A program made the translations under genes and the position numbers. Source: an uncultured Alphaproteobacteria bacterium (lineage in GTDB: Bacteria > Pseudomonadota > Alphaproteobacteria > Methylaequorales > Methylaequoraceae). From it: a stretch of DNA of 35,950 nucleotides. The stretch covers positions 1-35,950 of the forward strand of contig CACEWP010000003.1 in the NCBI GenBank assembly GCA_902563305.1. The letters run 5' to 3'. Positions 9,364-18,525 of the stretch are shown here, one piece after another. The notes beneath the pieces are model-generated. The model was not told the DNA's origin and ran no database searches. It saw only the letters and a program-made list of their open reading frames with translations. Each line of letters begins with the position of its first letter. Positions within the stretch are counted from its first letter, which is position 1.

Positions 9364-11143
9364 AATATCTTATTGAATTTAATTTGTTATGACTACTAAC
9401 TTCAGAAATCAATTTGTTGAAATTAATATTTTGAGAGGGAAATAATCTAGTGTTTGTTGATAAAATTCCTTTAACATGTGTTTTTTTTACAACCTCATCT
9501 TTAAAAAAAAGTTCTTCGTTTAGTTTTTCACCATTTCTTAGACCAGTGATTTTAATTTCAATGTCTTGTTCGTTAGCTCCAGATAGTGTAATCATTTTCT
9601 TAGCTAAATCTTTAATATAAATTGAATCACCCATTTCAAGTATAAAGATCTCACCATTTTCTTTAATATTAAGTTGTGAAGAAATTAAAACTAGTTCAAC
9701 AGCTTCGCGTATTGTCATAAAAAATCTTTTTACTTTTGGATGAGTGATTGTAACAGGACCACCATTACTAATTTGTTTCTCAAAAAGAGGAACAACTGAT
9801 CCAGTAGAACCTAAAACATTTCCAAATCTAACAATTGTGAAAATTGTTTCTTTGGATCCAACAGAAATCTTCTGTATATATTTTTCACACAACCTTTTGG
9901 AAGCTCCCATGATATTCGTAGGATTCACAGCTTTATCTGTTGATATAAAGATCATTTTCTTTATTTTCAGATTTTTGCATAGCTGACATAGCTTTACTGT
10001 AGCTAAAAAGTTTGTTTGAATAGCTTCTAAAGGGTCTTCTTCAACAAAAGTTATATGTTTAAGTGCTGCAGTATGAAAGACATAATCAGGTTTATATTTT
10101 TTAAGAAGTTCCTCTATCTTATGATGGTCTCTGATATTTGTAAGACTGTTTATTGTTTTTGTTTTAAAATGTGAAGATATTTTAAAAAGGTTATACTCGT
10201 TTTGCTCAACTAGTATAAGTAATTTTGGATTTAATCTAAAAATTTGTTTGCAAAGTTCACTTCCAATACTCCCACCTGCTCCTGTAACTAAAACAATTTT
10301 TCCAGAAATTTTTTCTAGTAAATTTGAATTATTAACTTTTTGTTTTCTTCCTAGTATATCTTCTATAATTATTGGTTTAGGCTCAAATTCATTGATATTC
10401 TGATTCGATATTTCAGAAACACTTGGAAGCATTCCAATGGCCAGACCATTATTTTTTGAAAATATATATAATGATTCTAATATATTTGGTTTTATTTTAG
10501 GATCAGAAATTATCATTCTTTGGGGTAATTTTTTCATTTTTTTTAAAATTTCAGATAATAGATCAATCTGGTTAACTGAACTTATTATTGGAATATTATG
10601 TATTCTTCGACCAATTGATGAATCTTTAAAGCTAACAATTCCAATAACCTCATATAATGAATTACTGTCTTGTTTTGAAAATCTAATAAAATTTTCAGTA
10701 GTCATGCTGTCGCCAACTACTAAGATAGGAATTCTTTTAAGATTAGTTTTCTTTAAGTTATCCTTAAGAATTCGATACAAAATTCTTGGACTTGTGACAC
10801 AAAAAATTGAAATTATAAATAGAAGTATTGGAAAAGATCTAGGAATATTTTCTAATCTAAAAATTAGGAAAAACACAGATAGCAATAAAAGAATAGAGAT
10901 GGACACACTTTTTATTATTGAAATTATTTCATGTAATGATGCATACCTCCAAATACCTAGGTACAATCCAAGGTATTTTAAAAGGATAATATTAGTTAAT
11001 GAGAATAAAAGGAGAAATTCCCATAGTTCTTTTATCAAATTTGATGCACTAGCAAAATCTAGTCTTACCCAAAGGGCAACAAAAAAAGATATGCCAAAGA
11101 AAATAAAGTCATGAAGTATTGTAAAAATTATTCTAAAATTCAT
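9314..11143 (-). CDS. WbpM/CapD-type membrane nucleotide-sugar 4,6-dehydratase
   Basis: This 609-residue protein has about four N-terminal membrane segments (residues 10-115), a Rossmann-like middle domain (about 137-250) and a C-terminal extended-SDR domain starting at VLVTGAGGSIGSELC (284-298). This is the layout of WbpM, CapD and FlaA1-like large enzymes that turn UDP-GlcNAc into a 4-keto-6-deoxy sugar at the inner membrane. The catalytic region STDKAVNPTNIMGASK has methionine (M412) where ordinary SDRs have tyrosine, with K416 four residues on. That is the S/T-M-K triad known from the WbpM branch. The start codon overlaps the upstream transferase stop as ATGA, implying translational coupling. 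A role in O-antigen or capsule sugar supply is well supported; the exact sugar is not known. Confidence 0.9.
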   Translation of the reverse strand: MNFRIIFTILHDFIFFGISFFVALWVRLDFASASNLIKELWEFLLLFSLTNIILLKYLGLYLGIWRYASLHEIISIIKSVSISILLLLSVFFLIFRLENIPRSFPILLFIISIFCVTSPRILYRILKDNLKKTNLKRIPILVVGDSMTTENFIRFSKQDSNSLYEVIGIVSFKDSSIGRRIHNIPIISSVNQIDLLSEILKKMKKLPQRMIISDPKIKPNILESLYIFSKNNGLAIGMLPSVSEISNQNINEFEPKPIIIEDILGRKQKVNNSNLLEKISGKIVLVTGAGGSIGSELCKQIFRLNPKLLILVEQNEYNLFKISSHFKTKTINSLTNIRDHHKIEELLKKYKPDYVFHTAALKHITFVEEDPLEAIQTNFLATVKLCQLCKNLKIKKMIFISTDKAVNPTNIMGASKRLCEKYIQKISVGSKETIFTIVRFGNVLGSTGSVVPLFEKQISNGGPVTITHPKVKRFFMTIREAVELVLISSQLNIKENGEIFILEMGDSIYIKDLAKKMITLSGANEQDIEIKITGLRNGEKLNEELFFKDEVVKKTHVKGILSTNTRLFPSQNINFNKLISEVSSHNKLNSIRYFEKLLPEYKKIENNKD

Positions 11144-12159
11144 TTAAACTTTCTCGAACTAAAAAAAAGCAACAATAGGGAGGTTGATGCAAATGCCAAT
11201 AGAAATGAAAGTACAGGAAAATGAACTGATAAAATAGCTAGAAATAGTAAGACTATGTTCAAGTAAATAATTCTTTGCAAAACATACTGGTGATCGTAGC
11301 CTTTCCTGATAGTTTTTTGATAAAAATGGCTACTGTGTGCTTTGAAAATATTCTCTTTTTTTATAAATCTAATAAAAATAGTAATTATAGAGTCGAGTAG
11401 ATAATACATCATAATTATTAAAAAGGGGATTATTAAATTTGCTTTGATAATATTATAAATTATTATAAATCCTAATAAAAAACCAATAGGTATCGATCCA
11501 ACGTCACCCAAAAAAATTTTAGCAGGTGGTTTATTTACAGAATAAAAGGCAAATAATACAGTCAAAAGAACTAAACTAAAATACAAAAAATGGATCTCTA
11601 TAAGTCCTAAAATAGCAAGTGAATTTGTCAAAATAGCCAGCGAGCTAACTTGAACAACAGTAATGCCATCCATACCATCCATAAAATTAAACATATTAAT
11701 AATCCACACCCATGCAATCATGAATATAAATATAATTATACAACTTTGAAAAAAGGGTGTGTCTTTGAAAAAAAAAAAATCCAACGATCCTTGGAAAATA
11801 CTAAGTTCATTTTTAAACAAAAACAATGAAGATAGAACACAAAACCCTTGAAAAGTTAATCTTATACCAGAGTTGATATTTTTTAGATCATCTAATAATG
11901 ATAATATAGTTAGAATTATGCAGAATCCAAAAATACTTAACCAATAATAATTGAGAATTTCCTCCAAAAAAAAAACTAATAAAGTTGCAAATATGATTAG
12001 TGGTATTAGTATTAAACCAGCACCCTTTGGTTTAGGAGTTTTATGGTTGCTTCTTGCAGTTGGGAAGTCTAAAAGTGCGGGGTTTTTAAAATATTTTAAT
12101 GATCTTTTCAATATTGCAGAAGTGACTAGATATAAAGATATAATTATTATAAAACTCAT
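11140..12159 (-). CDS. WecA/WbpL-like undecaprenyl-phosphate sugar-1-phosphate transferase
   Basis: This 339-residue polytopic membrane protein belongs to the MraY/WecA superfamily, which starts O-antigen or capsule repeats by joining a sugar phosphate to undecaprenyl phosphate. Visible motifs are RSNHKTPKPKGAG (36-48), the LLDD pair (D90, D91), NFMDGMDGI (158-166), FLGDVGS (217-222) and a histidine-containing cytosolic loop AHSSHFYQ (274-281), short of the full HIHH of MraY. The end resembles the WbpL branch, which uses 6-deoxy-HexNAc donors, and this fits the adjacent WbpM-like dehydratase. The ATG at 12159 is 31 bases from the divergent dehydrogenase start. It heads the minus-strand run of transferase, dehydratase and purH. 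Donor specificity is inferred. Confidence 0.88.
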   Translation of the reverse strand: MSFIIIISLYLVTSAILKRSLKYFKNPALLDFPTARSNHKTPKPKGAGLILIPLIIFATLLVFFLEEILNYYWLSIFGFCIILTILSLLDDLKNINSGIRLTFQGFCVLSSLFLFKNELSIFQGSLDFFFFKDTPFFQSCIIIFIFMIAWVWIINMFNFMDGMDGITVVQVSSLAILTNSLAILGLIEIHFLYFSLVLLTVLFAFYSVNKPPAKIFLGDVGSIPIGFLLGFIIIYNIIKANLIIPFLIIMMYYLLDSIITIFIRFIKKENIFKAHSSHFYQKTIRKGYDHQYVLQRIIYLNIVLLFLAILSVHFPVLSFLLAFASTSLLLLFFSSRKFK

Positions 12160-12173
12160 ACTTAATTAAAATC

Positions 12174-12180
12174 TATTATA
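12174..12180. promoter_or_regulatory. Candidate overlapping divergent -10 elements
   Basis: In the 31-base gap between the two divergent polysaccharide genes, the minus strand reads a perfect TATAAT (12180 to 12175) and the plus strand reads TATTAT (12174-12179) over the same bases. Such symmetric -10 sites can fire in both directions. The leaders would be very short on both sides and no good -35 was found. In DNA this A+T-rich, chance matches are common, so confidence is low. Confidence 0.3.
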
Positions 12181-12190
12181 TTCAATACAA

Positions 12191-13450
12191 GTGATAAAAG
12201 AAAAAAAAATTGCAGTTCTTGGTTTGGGATACGTTGGTTTACCGCTTGCTGTTGGATTGTCTTCATCTTACAAGATTATAGGATTTGATATCAGTTTAGA
12301 AAGAGTTAGTCAACTTCTCAAAGGAAATGACAAAACATTAGAGGTGAAAAAAGAAAAACTGAAAAGTTGCTTGAACAAAAACTTAAAAATTACAAATGAT
12401 TTTAATAAAATTTCTGAATGTAATATCTTTATAGCTACAGTACCAACTCCAATAACAAAGAATAATCAACCAGATTTTAAGCCTCTTAAGAATGTATGTA
12501 AAATAATAGCAAAATTATTAAAAAAGGGCGATATTGTAGTCTTTGAAAGTACTGTTTATCCCGGAGCTACAGAAGAAATTTGCGCTCCGATATTAGAAAA
12601 CAATAAAAATAAATTAAAATCAGGTCGAGACTTCTTCTTAGGTTACTCTCCTGAAAGGGTTAATCCCGGAGATAGAACTCATACTATTGATAAAATTAAC
12701 AAAGTAATATCAGGTGAAAATAAGTTGGTAGAAAAAGTTCTCAAGGAGGTTTATTCGAAACTAACAGTTGGAAAGATTTTTATCGCAAAAAATATTAAGG
12801 TTGCAGAGGCATCTAAAGTTATCGAGAACGCCCAAAGAGACATAAATATTGCTTTTGTAAATGAAATAGCAAAAATTTGCAATAAGTTAGATATAAGTAT
12901 ATTTGATGTTTTAGACGCATCATCAACTAAATGGAACTTTCTACCATTTCAACCTGGATTAGTGGGTGGGCATTGTATTGGTGTAGATCCATACTATCTT
13001 TCATACAAATCGACAAAACTTAACGTAGACCCTAAAGTAATTTTATCTGGAAGAAAAACGAATGACGAAATGCCAATTTTCATTGCAAAAAAAATAAACG
13101 AAAAATTAAAAAAAGGATCAAAGATTCTATTTCTTGGAATTACTTTTAAAGAAGATGTTCCTGACATAAGAAATTCAAAATCCTTTGAAATAATATCATT
13201 TCTGAGAAAAAGAAATCACAAAGTTGAATTGCATGATCCTTTTATTTCATTTAAAGAGATAGGTTTGATTGATTTTAAAAAAATAACTAATTTTAGTTTT
13301 GATGGAATTGTCTTAGCGGTGCCTCATAAGTTTTATCTTCAAAATCTTTCTAAAATTAAGAAATTTTTAAAACCGAATGGAATTTTATTTGATGTAAAAG
13401 GAAAATTTATTAATAAAAAAAAATTAGATATTAAAATTTGGTCCTTATAA
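12191..13450 (+). CDS. tviB: UDP-N-acetyl-D-hexosamine 6-dehydrogenase (TviB/WbpO type)
   Basis: The product oxidises C6 of a UDP-N-acetylhexosamine, probably UDP-GlcNAc or UDP-GalNAc, to the uronic acid with two NAD+, supplying acidic sugars for surface glycan. The N-terminal NAD domain starts VLGLGYVGLPLA (9-20). VPTP, ESTVYPG and GYSPERVNPGD follow, then the substrate-contact region with K209 and N213, and the catalytic cysteine C262 in GGHCIGVDPYYL. The spacing and the FLPFQPGLVGGHC context match the TviB/WbpO group better than the ordinary UDP-glucose dehydrogenases. The length of 419 residues is normal. The start is a GTG at 12191. Its stop directly abuts the convergent heparinase stop. 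The choice between GalNAc and GlcNAc as substrate cannot be read from sequence alone. Confidence 0.92.
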   Translation: MIKEKKIAVLGLGYVGLPLAVGLSSSYKIIGFDISLERVSQLLKGNDKTLEVKKEKLKSCLNKNLKITNDFNKISECNIFIATVPTPITKNNQPDFKPLKNVCKIIAKLLKKGDIVVFESTVYPGATEEICAPILENNKNKLKSGRDFFLGYSPERVNPGDRTHTIDKINKVISGENKLVEKVLKEVYSKLTVGKIFIAKNIKVAEASKVIENAQRDINIAFVNEIAKICNKLDISIFDVLDASSTKWNFLPFQPGLVGGHCIGVDPYYLSYKSTKLNVDPKVILSGRKTNDEMPIFIAKKINEKLKKGSKILFLGITFKEDVPDIRNSKSFEIISFLRKRNHKVELHDPFISFKEIGLIDFKKITNFSFDGIVLAVPHKFYLQNLSKIKKFLKPNGILFDVKGKFINKKKLDIKIWSL

Positions 13451-15061
13451 TCAGTTTATTAATCTAAAGAGCCATTTAATATTTTTTTTTTTTAAAATTT
13501 TATTACTTAATAGAATATGGTGGTTGGGTTGTACAACTTTATTTTCACCAAGATAAATTCCGTCTTCAATTCTAATTATTGGTTCTGAACAAATAAACTC
13601 CCAACCCGTATTATTTCTTAATTTCAATACAACTTTTTTTCTGCTAGTGGTTACATTTAGTTTAATACTTGGATGAATATGAAATCTTAGAAAATATTTT
13701 GATTTATTTTCAAGAATACTTTTTTTCTCATATTTAAAAGACTCTTCCCCCCTTATTATGTAGTTGTTAAGGTCTATATGAATTGATCTAAAGTGAGTAA
13801 TTCCAAATAGCTTTTTATATCCCTCATGGAAAGAATTTATCCAGATACTATCATCCTTTTCAAATTGTTCCGAATATACATCTGCAATTCTCGTTGTTGT
13901 ATCTTTATTGAAAAATATATCTGAGGAATTAATTTCATTTATATTCAATGTACTGTGAGCTGCAGTAGATCTCATTGCATCATTCCAGTCCTTATTATTT
14001 ATGAAGGGAGATCCACAATTTACAACAATCTTCTCAGAAGAGTGCGAAAATTCAAAAGAAAGTGTGCCCGCTTGAGTTTGTTCTTTAGTTGGTTTTCCAC
14101 AATCCATAATAAATGTTAGTTTATTTTTTGATACTCTCTTAAAGCCATTACATTCATAAACCTTAGGCAATCTGTACTTATGTCCAATTTTTTTTAATAC
14201 ATTATTAATCTTATTTTTACTTATAAATTCATATTTATTGAAAATTGCAAGATTTCCATCACCTATTTTAAAGAAATATAGGATAGACCCCATTTCATCT
14301 ATGACTTGATTAAGATAGGGTGGTATTTCTTTATTTAAATTTCCAATAAAATTTTTTATATCTAACAAAGAACAGAGAAAGTAAAAGTGATCGCTGGGTG
14401 ATCTTAAATAATGCATTCCCTCTTTTAGAGTATTATCAATGATAAATCTTAGTAATTTAATAGATAGTTCATAATGAACTTTTAGGTTTCTAAAACACAT
14501 TGATGACAGAATCATAGATTTTACTGCAAAAATATTATTCTGTAATTGTTCAGGCCTTTTATATTTTTTAAACAATAGAATACATTGTTTATTAATATTA
14601 TTTGAGAGTTTTTTTTGGAAGTTCTCATCTGCTGTCTCGAAAAAAAATGATAAGTTTGTAAGAAGATAAAAAATTCTCTTTGATAAAACCTCATTATTCC
14701 AAATAGCGGAATTCAAATAATCAGATTCTTCAATCCATGAAACGATCTTTTTCCTTAAAAAAATTCTTGCCTGATCAGTGCCTACCTCCCGGATATCTTT
14801 AATCCACATAAAGCTATTAAGATAATTGTTCCATGAAGAACTCCCATGATTTTTTTTCCAAACATTATTATCAAAATAAACTGTTTCTTTTTGATAATTT
14901 AAGAATCCGTCGATAATTCTTACACCATTTGATTTATTTCCTATCCAAAGACTTTCTGGATTATGTAAGATTTTATCATCAATTGCTTTATTGAATATTA
15001 GGTTATAAATAGAGCTTTTAAAGAAAAGCGATAATCTAATTTTTTTGAATAAATCAAACAT
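13451..15061 (-). CDS. Heparinase II/III family protein
   Basis: This 536-residue protein is the alphaproteobacterial heparinase II/III-like product usually found between rsmB and purH. The C-terminal half holds the family's beta-sandwich signature: AGTLSFEFSH, VVNCGSPF and the AHSTLNINEINSSDIF stretch around residues 371-386. The N-terminal part (about 50-260) resembles the alpha-helical toroid domain of polysaccharide lyases. No signal peptide is evident, so a cytoplasmic or periplasm-facing role cannot be assigned. Known relatives cleave uronic-acid glycans, but members in this chromosomal position have not been assigned a substrate that I know of. The ATG at 15061 lies one base after the rsmB stop, so the two are probably cotranscribed. 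Confidence 0.85.
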   Translation of the reverse strand: MFDLFKKIRLSLFFKSSIYNLIFNKAIDDKILHNPESLWIGNKSNGVRIIDGFLNYQKETVYFDNNVWKKNHGSSSWNNYLNSFMWIKDIREVGTDQARIFLRKKIVSWIEESDYLNSAIWNNEVLSKRIFYLLTNLSFFFETADENFQKKLSNNINKQCILLFKKYKRPEQLQNNIFAVKSMILSSMCFRNLKVHYELSIKLLRFIIDNTLKEGMHYLRSPSDHFYFLCSLLDIKNFIGNLNKEIPPYLNQVIDEMGSILYFFKIGDGNLAIFNKYEFISKNKINNVLKKIGHKYRLPKVYECNGFKRVSKNKLTFIMDCGKPTKEQTQAGTLSFEFSHSSEKIVVNCGSPFINNKDWNDAMRSTAAHSTLNINEINSSDIFFNKDTTTRIADVYSEQFEKDDSIWINSFHEGYKKLFGITHFRSIHIDLNNYIIRGEESFKYEKKSILENKSKYFLRFHIHPSIKLNVTTSRKKVVLKLRNNTGWEFICSEPIIRIEDGIYLGENKVVQPNHHILLSNKILKKKNIKWLFRLIN

Positions 15062-15062
15062 T

Positions 15063-16355
15063 TTATTTTATCTTTTTTACAATAGAAATAAAAAACCCAT
15101 CTATACCCCCTAGTATTTTTGTTTCATCTGGAAGTATCAATAGCATACCTTTTCCTAATATTTTTCCAAAGCTGGATATTTTTCGATTAAGATTAATATT
15201 TGTAAAATTTAAATTATTTTTAAGAAAATTTTCTATTTGATTTACACCTTCTTTTGAATTTATAGAACAAACACAATAGACAATATAACCACCGACTTTC
15301 AATATTTTGGCAGCTTGATCTAGTAATCTTTTCTGTTTTGACATTAGTTTCTCTAGATTTATTTCTTTATTGCGGATCAGTATTTCTGGTTTCTTTTGGA
15401 TCAAACCGGATGCTGTGCAGGGTGCATCAACTAAAACACAGTCAAATAACTTATGTATTTTATATTCAAATACATCTTTACAAACTGCTTTGGTTTTTAA
15501 TTTTAACCTGTTTAGGTTTTCTTTAAATCTTCTCATTCTCCTCTCAGAAATATCTATAGATGTCACATCAAAATTCTCTTCAATGAGCTGGAAGGATTTA
15601 CCACCCGGAGCTGCTCCAACATCTAGGATAGAGACTTTTGTTTTATCCTGATCATTATAAATTTTTGATATGAGTCGGACTGGTAAAGTTGATGAAAAAT
15701 TTTGAACCCACCAAATACCATCATTAAAAAAAGGTTTTTCTTCAATTGGTCCATCATTTTTAATTCTAATAATATCATTTAAGATTGATTCTCCATTGAG
15801 GATTTTTTCCCAGTTTTTTTTTCCTATATATTTTTTTTTAACTTTAATATCTAAATATGGTTCTTTAACTATAGTTTTTGAGATTTTTATTAAAGCATCT
15901 GTTCCTAGATTGTTTTTAATATCTTTTTTAATCCAATTCGGGATATTTGTTTCAAGTGCAGATCTTTTTAGGATTTTAATTTTATTTCTGCAAATATTTC
16001 TTAAGACTCCATTAACAAATTTATCAAATTTATAATTTTTAGCAATTTGTACAGCAGAATTTACAATCGAGTATTCTTTAATTTCTAGGAAAAGAATTTG
16101 GCAAATAGAAATTCTTATAAGATTTAAAATAAAAATATCTTTTTTTTTTAATGGTCTTCTGACAAATTCATTAATAACTTCCATAATTTGACCATTTCGT
16201 CTTAGTGTATTTAAGATTATGGATCTTACAAATGCCTTATCTCTAGGTTCAAGACGGTTAAAATTTTTATTTTGTAATATGGCAGTCTCAAAAAAATCTA
16301 ATTTTGTATATATATTATTGAGTATTTGAGTTGCTATTTCTCTTGAACTAGACAA
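15063..16355 (-). CDS. rsmB: 16S rRNA (cytosine-967 C5)-methyltransferase RsmB
   Basis: RsmB (Sun/Fmu) methylates cytosine 967 of 16S rRNA using SAM. The 430-residue protein has an N-terminal NusB-like RNA-binding domain (about 1-125) and a C-terminal Rossmann methyltransferase domain. The SAM site is VSILDVGAAPGGKS (241-254). The two cysteines of the m5C mechanism are C313 in VDAPCTASG and the catalytic C363 in YCVCSINSKEG. The start is a TTG at 16355: a stop lies seven codons upstream in frame with no better start between, and the next methionine would remove the domain's beginning. It is divergent from the DUF1674 gene across 41 bases and runs directly into the heparinase gene. Confidence 0.95.
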   Translation of the reverse strand: MSSSREIATQILNNIYTKLDFFETAILQNKNFNRLEPRDKAFVRSIILNTLRRNGQIMEVINEFVRRPLKKKDIFILNLIRISICQILFLEIKEYSIVNSAVQIAKNYKFDKFVNGVLRNICRNKIKILKRSALETNIPNWIKKDIKNNLGTDALIKISKTIVKEPYLDIKVKKKYIGKKNWEKILNGESILNDIIRIKNDGPIEEKPFFNDGIWWVQNFSSTLPVRLISKIYNDQDKTKVSILDVGAAPGGKSFQLIEENFDVTSIDISERRMRRFKENLNRLKLKTKAVCKDVFEYKIHKLFDCVLVDAPCTASGLIQKKPEILIRNKEINLEKLMSKQKRLLDQAAKILKVGGYIVYCVCSINSKEGVNQIENFLKNNLNFTNINLNRKISSFGKILGKGMLLILPDETKILGGIDGFFISIVKKIK

Positions 16356-16396
16356 TTTGTTATGGAAAAAATTATTTTATTAATTAAATTATAAAC

Positions 16397-16531
16397 ATGA
16401 ATAAATTAATTAAACAGAAAAAAATCAAAAATTCAAAATCTCAAAAAATTAAAGAAATTGGTGGACCTTCAGGTCCAGAACCCACAAGATATGGTGATTG
16501 GGAAAAAAAGGGGATATGTTATGACTTTTAG
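16397..16531 (+). CDS. DUF1674 / SDHAF4-like succinate dehydrogenase assembly factor
   Basis: This 44-residue gene carries the DUF1674 signature at its C-terminus: [18 protein letters not shown] followed by C-x-DF and the stop. This is the conserved tail of the mitochondrial protein SDHAF4 (yeast Sdh8), which helps assemble the flavinated SdhA subunit of complex II. The basic N-terminal 20 residues are low-complexity and the protein is shorter than most relatives. Placement beside rsmB is typical of alphaproteobacteria. The ATG at 16397 has no clear ribosome binding site. Its stop lies four bases from the convergent acs stop. The family call rests on an essentially diagnostic motif; the role in succinate dehydrogenase assembly is by homology. 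Confidence 0.92.
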   Translation: MNKLIKQKKIKNSKSQKIKEIGGPSGPEPTRYGDWEKKGICYDF

Positions 16532-16535
16532 TTTC

Positions 16536-18452
16536 TTATTCTCTGTTTTTTATTAATTCATCCACTACTTCAGGTTCATTTAAAGTTGAGGTATCTCCAA
16601 TTGAATCTTCCTCATTACAAGCAACTTTTCTGAGGATACGTCTCATTATTTTTCCAGACCTCGTTTTAGGAAGATTAGGCGCCCACTGTATTATATCTGG
16701 AGCAGCAATTGGACCAATAACTGTTTTTACCCATTTTACTAATTCACTTTTTAATTCCACTGTATACTCATGCCCTTGCATAAGCGTTACGTATGCGTAA
16801 ATTCCTTGACCTTTTATATCATGTGGATACCCAATCACTGCTGCCTCCGAAACTTTTTCGTGTAAAACTAACGCACTTTCAACTTCGGCGGTTCCCAATC
16901 TATGTCCTGAAACATTAATTACATCATCAACTCGACCAGTAATCCAATAATATCCATCACTATCTCTCTTACAACCATCTCCAGTAAAGTATTTTCCTTT
17001 AAAAGAAGAAAAATATGTTTCAATAAATCTTTTATGATCATTATAAACAGTTCTCATCATTCCTGGCCACGAGTTGGTAATACATAGATTACCCTCGCAT
17101 TCACCAAATAATATTTCACCCTTACTATCAACAATGACTGGTTCTACTCCGAAGAATGGTAGAGTTGCAGAACCCGGTTTGAGAGGAGTTGTTCCTGCTA
17201 CTGGAGAAATTAATGCTGCACCAGTTTCTGTTTGCCACCAAGTATCAATAACTGGACATTTTTTTCCACCAACGACTTCGTAATACCACTTCCACGCTTC
17301 AGGATTAATTGGTTCGCCAACGGTTCCTAGAATTCGTAACGATGATCTTTTTGTTGTTTCAACAAACTCGTTACCTAAGCCCATTAGAGCTCTGATTGCA
17401 GTAGGAGCTGTATAAAAGATATTTACATTAAATTTATCTACTACCTCCCAGAACCTCGATGCAGTTGGGAAAGTAGGAACACCTTCAAACATTAAAGTTG
17501 TAGCACCGTTACACAAGGGTCCATAGACTATATAGGAATGTCCTGTAACCCAACCAACATCCGCAGTACACCAATAAACATCTTCATCTTGAAGATTAAA
17601 AATAACTTTGTGACTTAACGAGGCATGAAGTAAATAACCTGCACTAGTATGAAGCACGCCTTTAGGTTTTCCAGTTGAACCAGATGTGTAAAGTATAAAA
17701 AGAGGATCCTCTGAATTTTGTTCAACAATCTCACAATGCACTGATTGTTTTGAAACTAATTCATCGTACCAAATATCGGTATTTTGATCGAAGTATTTAG
17801 TACAATCGGTTCGTTTAACTACTATTGTTTTTTTTAATTTAGAGTATCCCTTTAAAGCTTTTTTTACATTTGACAAAAGAGGTATTTTCCTTCCCCCCCT
17901 TATTCCTTCATTAGCAGTTATTAAAAAAGTAGAATCACAATCTTCAATTCTGTTTCTTAATGATTCTGGTGCAAATCCTCCAAAAACAACAGAGTGAATA
18001 GCACCAAGCCTTGCACAAGATAGCATTGCAATTGCAGCTTCAGGGATCATAGGCATATAAATAGTTACTCTATCACCTTTCTCAACCCCAAGAGACCTTA
18101 ATCCATTGGAAAATCTACAAACCTCATTATGAAGTTCCTTGTATGTAATTGTTTTTGAAATATTAGGATCATCAGACTCCCATATAATTGCTATTTTATC
18201 TCCCTTATCTTTAAGGTGTCTATCTAAACAATTATAGCTTACGTTAAGTGTGCCGTCGGCAAACCACTTTATATTAACTTTATCTTGAAATGAACCCTCT
18301 TTAACCTTTTTAAATTTTCTTATCCAATCTAATGTATTTGCTTTCTCGCACCAAAAAAGCTCAGGATCATTTACTGATTTTTCATATTCTTTTTTATAAT
18401 CTTCTAAAGACATACATTTAGAATTGATATTATTTTTAAAAAATTTTTTCAT
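16536..18452 (-). CDS. acs: Acetyl-CoA synthetase Acs
   Basis: Acs makes acetyl-CoA from acetate, ATP and CoA through acetyl-AMP in the cytosol. The 638-residue length is typical of AMP-forming Acs. Motifs in order are [12 protein letters not shown] (254-265, ATP loop), [13 protein letters not shown] (295-307), the WWQTETG adenylation motif (405-411), [19 protein letters not shown] (hinge and A8 region) and the C-terminal SGKIMRR, whose lysine is the residue acetylated in known Acs enzymes. The ATG at 18452 follows a recognisable promoter in the 73-base gap after the YciI-like gene, so it is probably its own transcription unit. It converges with the DUF1674 gene. Confidence 0.96.
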   Translation of the reverse strand: MKKFFKNNINSKCMSLEDYKKEYEKSVNDPELFWCEKANTLDWIRKFKKVKEGSFQDKVNIKWFADGTLNVSYNCLDRHLKDKGDKIAIIWESDDPNISKTITYKELHNEVCRFSNGLRSLGVEKGDRVTIYMPMIPEAAIAMLSCARLGAIHSVVFGGFAPESLRNRIEDCDSTFLITANEGIRGGRKIPLLSNVKKALKGYSKLKKTIVVKRTDCTKYFDQNTDIWYDELVSKQSVHCEIVEQNSEDPLFILYTSGSTGKPKGVLHTSAGYLLHASLSHKVIFNLQDEDVYWCTADVGWVTGHSYIVYGPLCNGATTLMFEGVPTFPTASRFWEVVDKFNVNIFYTAPTAIRALMGLGNEFVETTKRSSLRILGTVGEPINPEAWKWYYEVVGGKKCPVIDTWWQTETGAALISPVAGTTPLKPGSATLPFFGVEPVIVDSKGEILFGECEGNLCITNSWPGMMRTVYNDHKRFIETYFSSFKGKYFTGDGCKRDSDGYYWITGRVDDVINVSGHRLGTAEVESALVLHEKVSEAAVIGYPHDIKGQGIYAYVTLMQGHEYTVELKSELVKWVKTVIGPIAAPDIIQWAPNLPKTRSGKIMRRILRKVACNEEDSIGDTSTLNEPEVVDELIKNRE

Positions 18453-18475
18453 TAAAAGTACATAATTTAAATCAA

Positions 18476-18505
18476 ATTTTAACTACACGTTTGAAGGGTG
18501 GTCAA
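18476..18505 (-). promoter_or_regulatory. Candidate sigma-70-type promoter for acs
   Basis: Read on the minus strand, TTGACC (18505-18500) is separated by 18 bases from TAAAAT (18481-18476). Each hexamer matches five of six consensus positions. The predicted transcription start is near 18469, giving a leader of about 17 bases before the acs ATG at 18452. It lies in the only sizeable gap in this minus-strand run. Confidence 0.5.
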
Positions 18506-18525
18506 TATTATTTTATAATTTAAAA

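Noticed and set aside
10437-11114. A 225-codon plus-strand frame
   Set aside because: It is antisense to the WbpM/CapD-like gene, whose motifs are convincing; no independent domain or ribosome binding site is seen.
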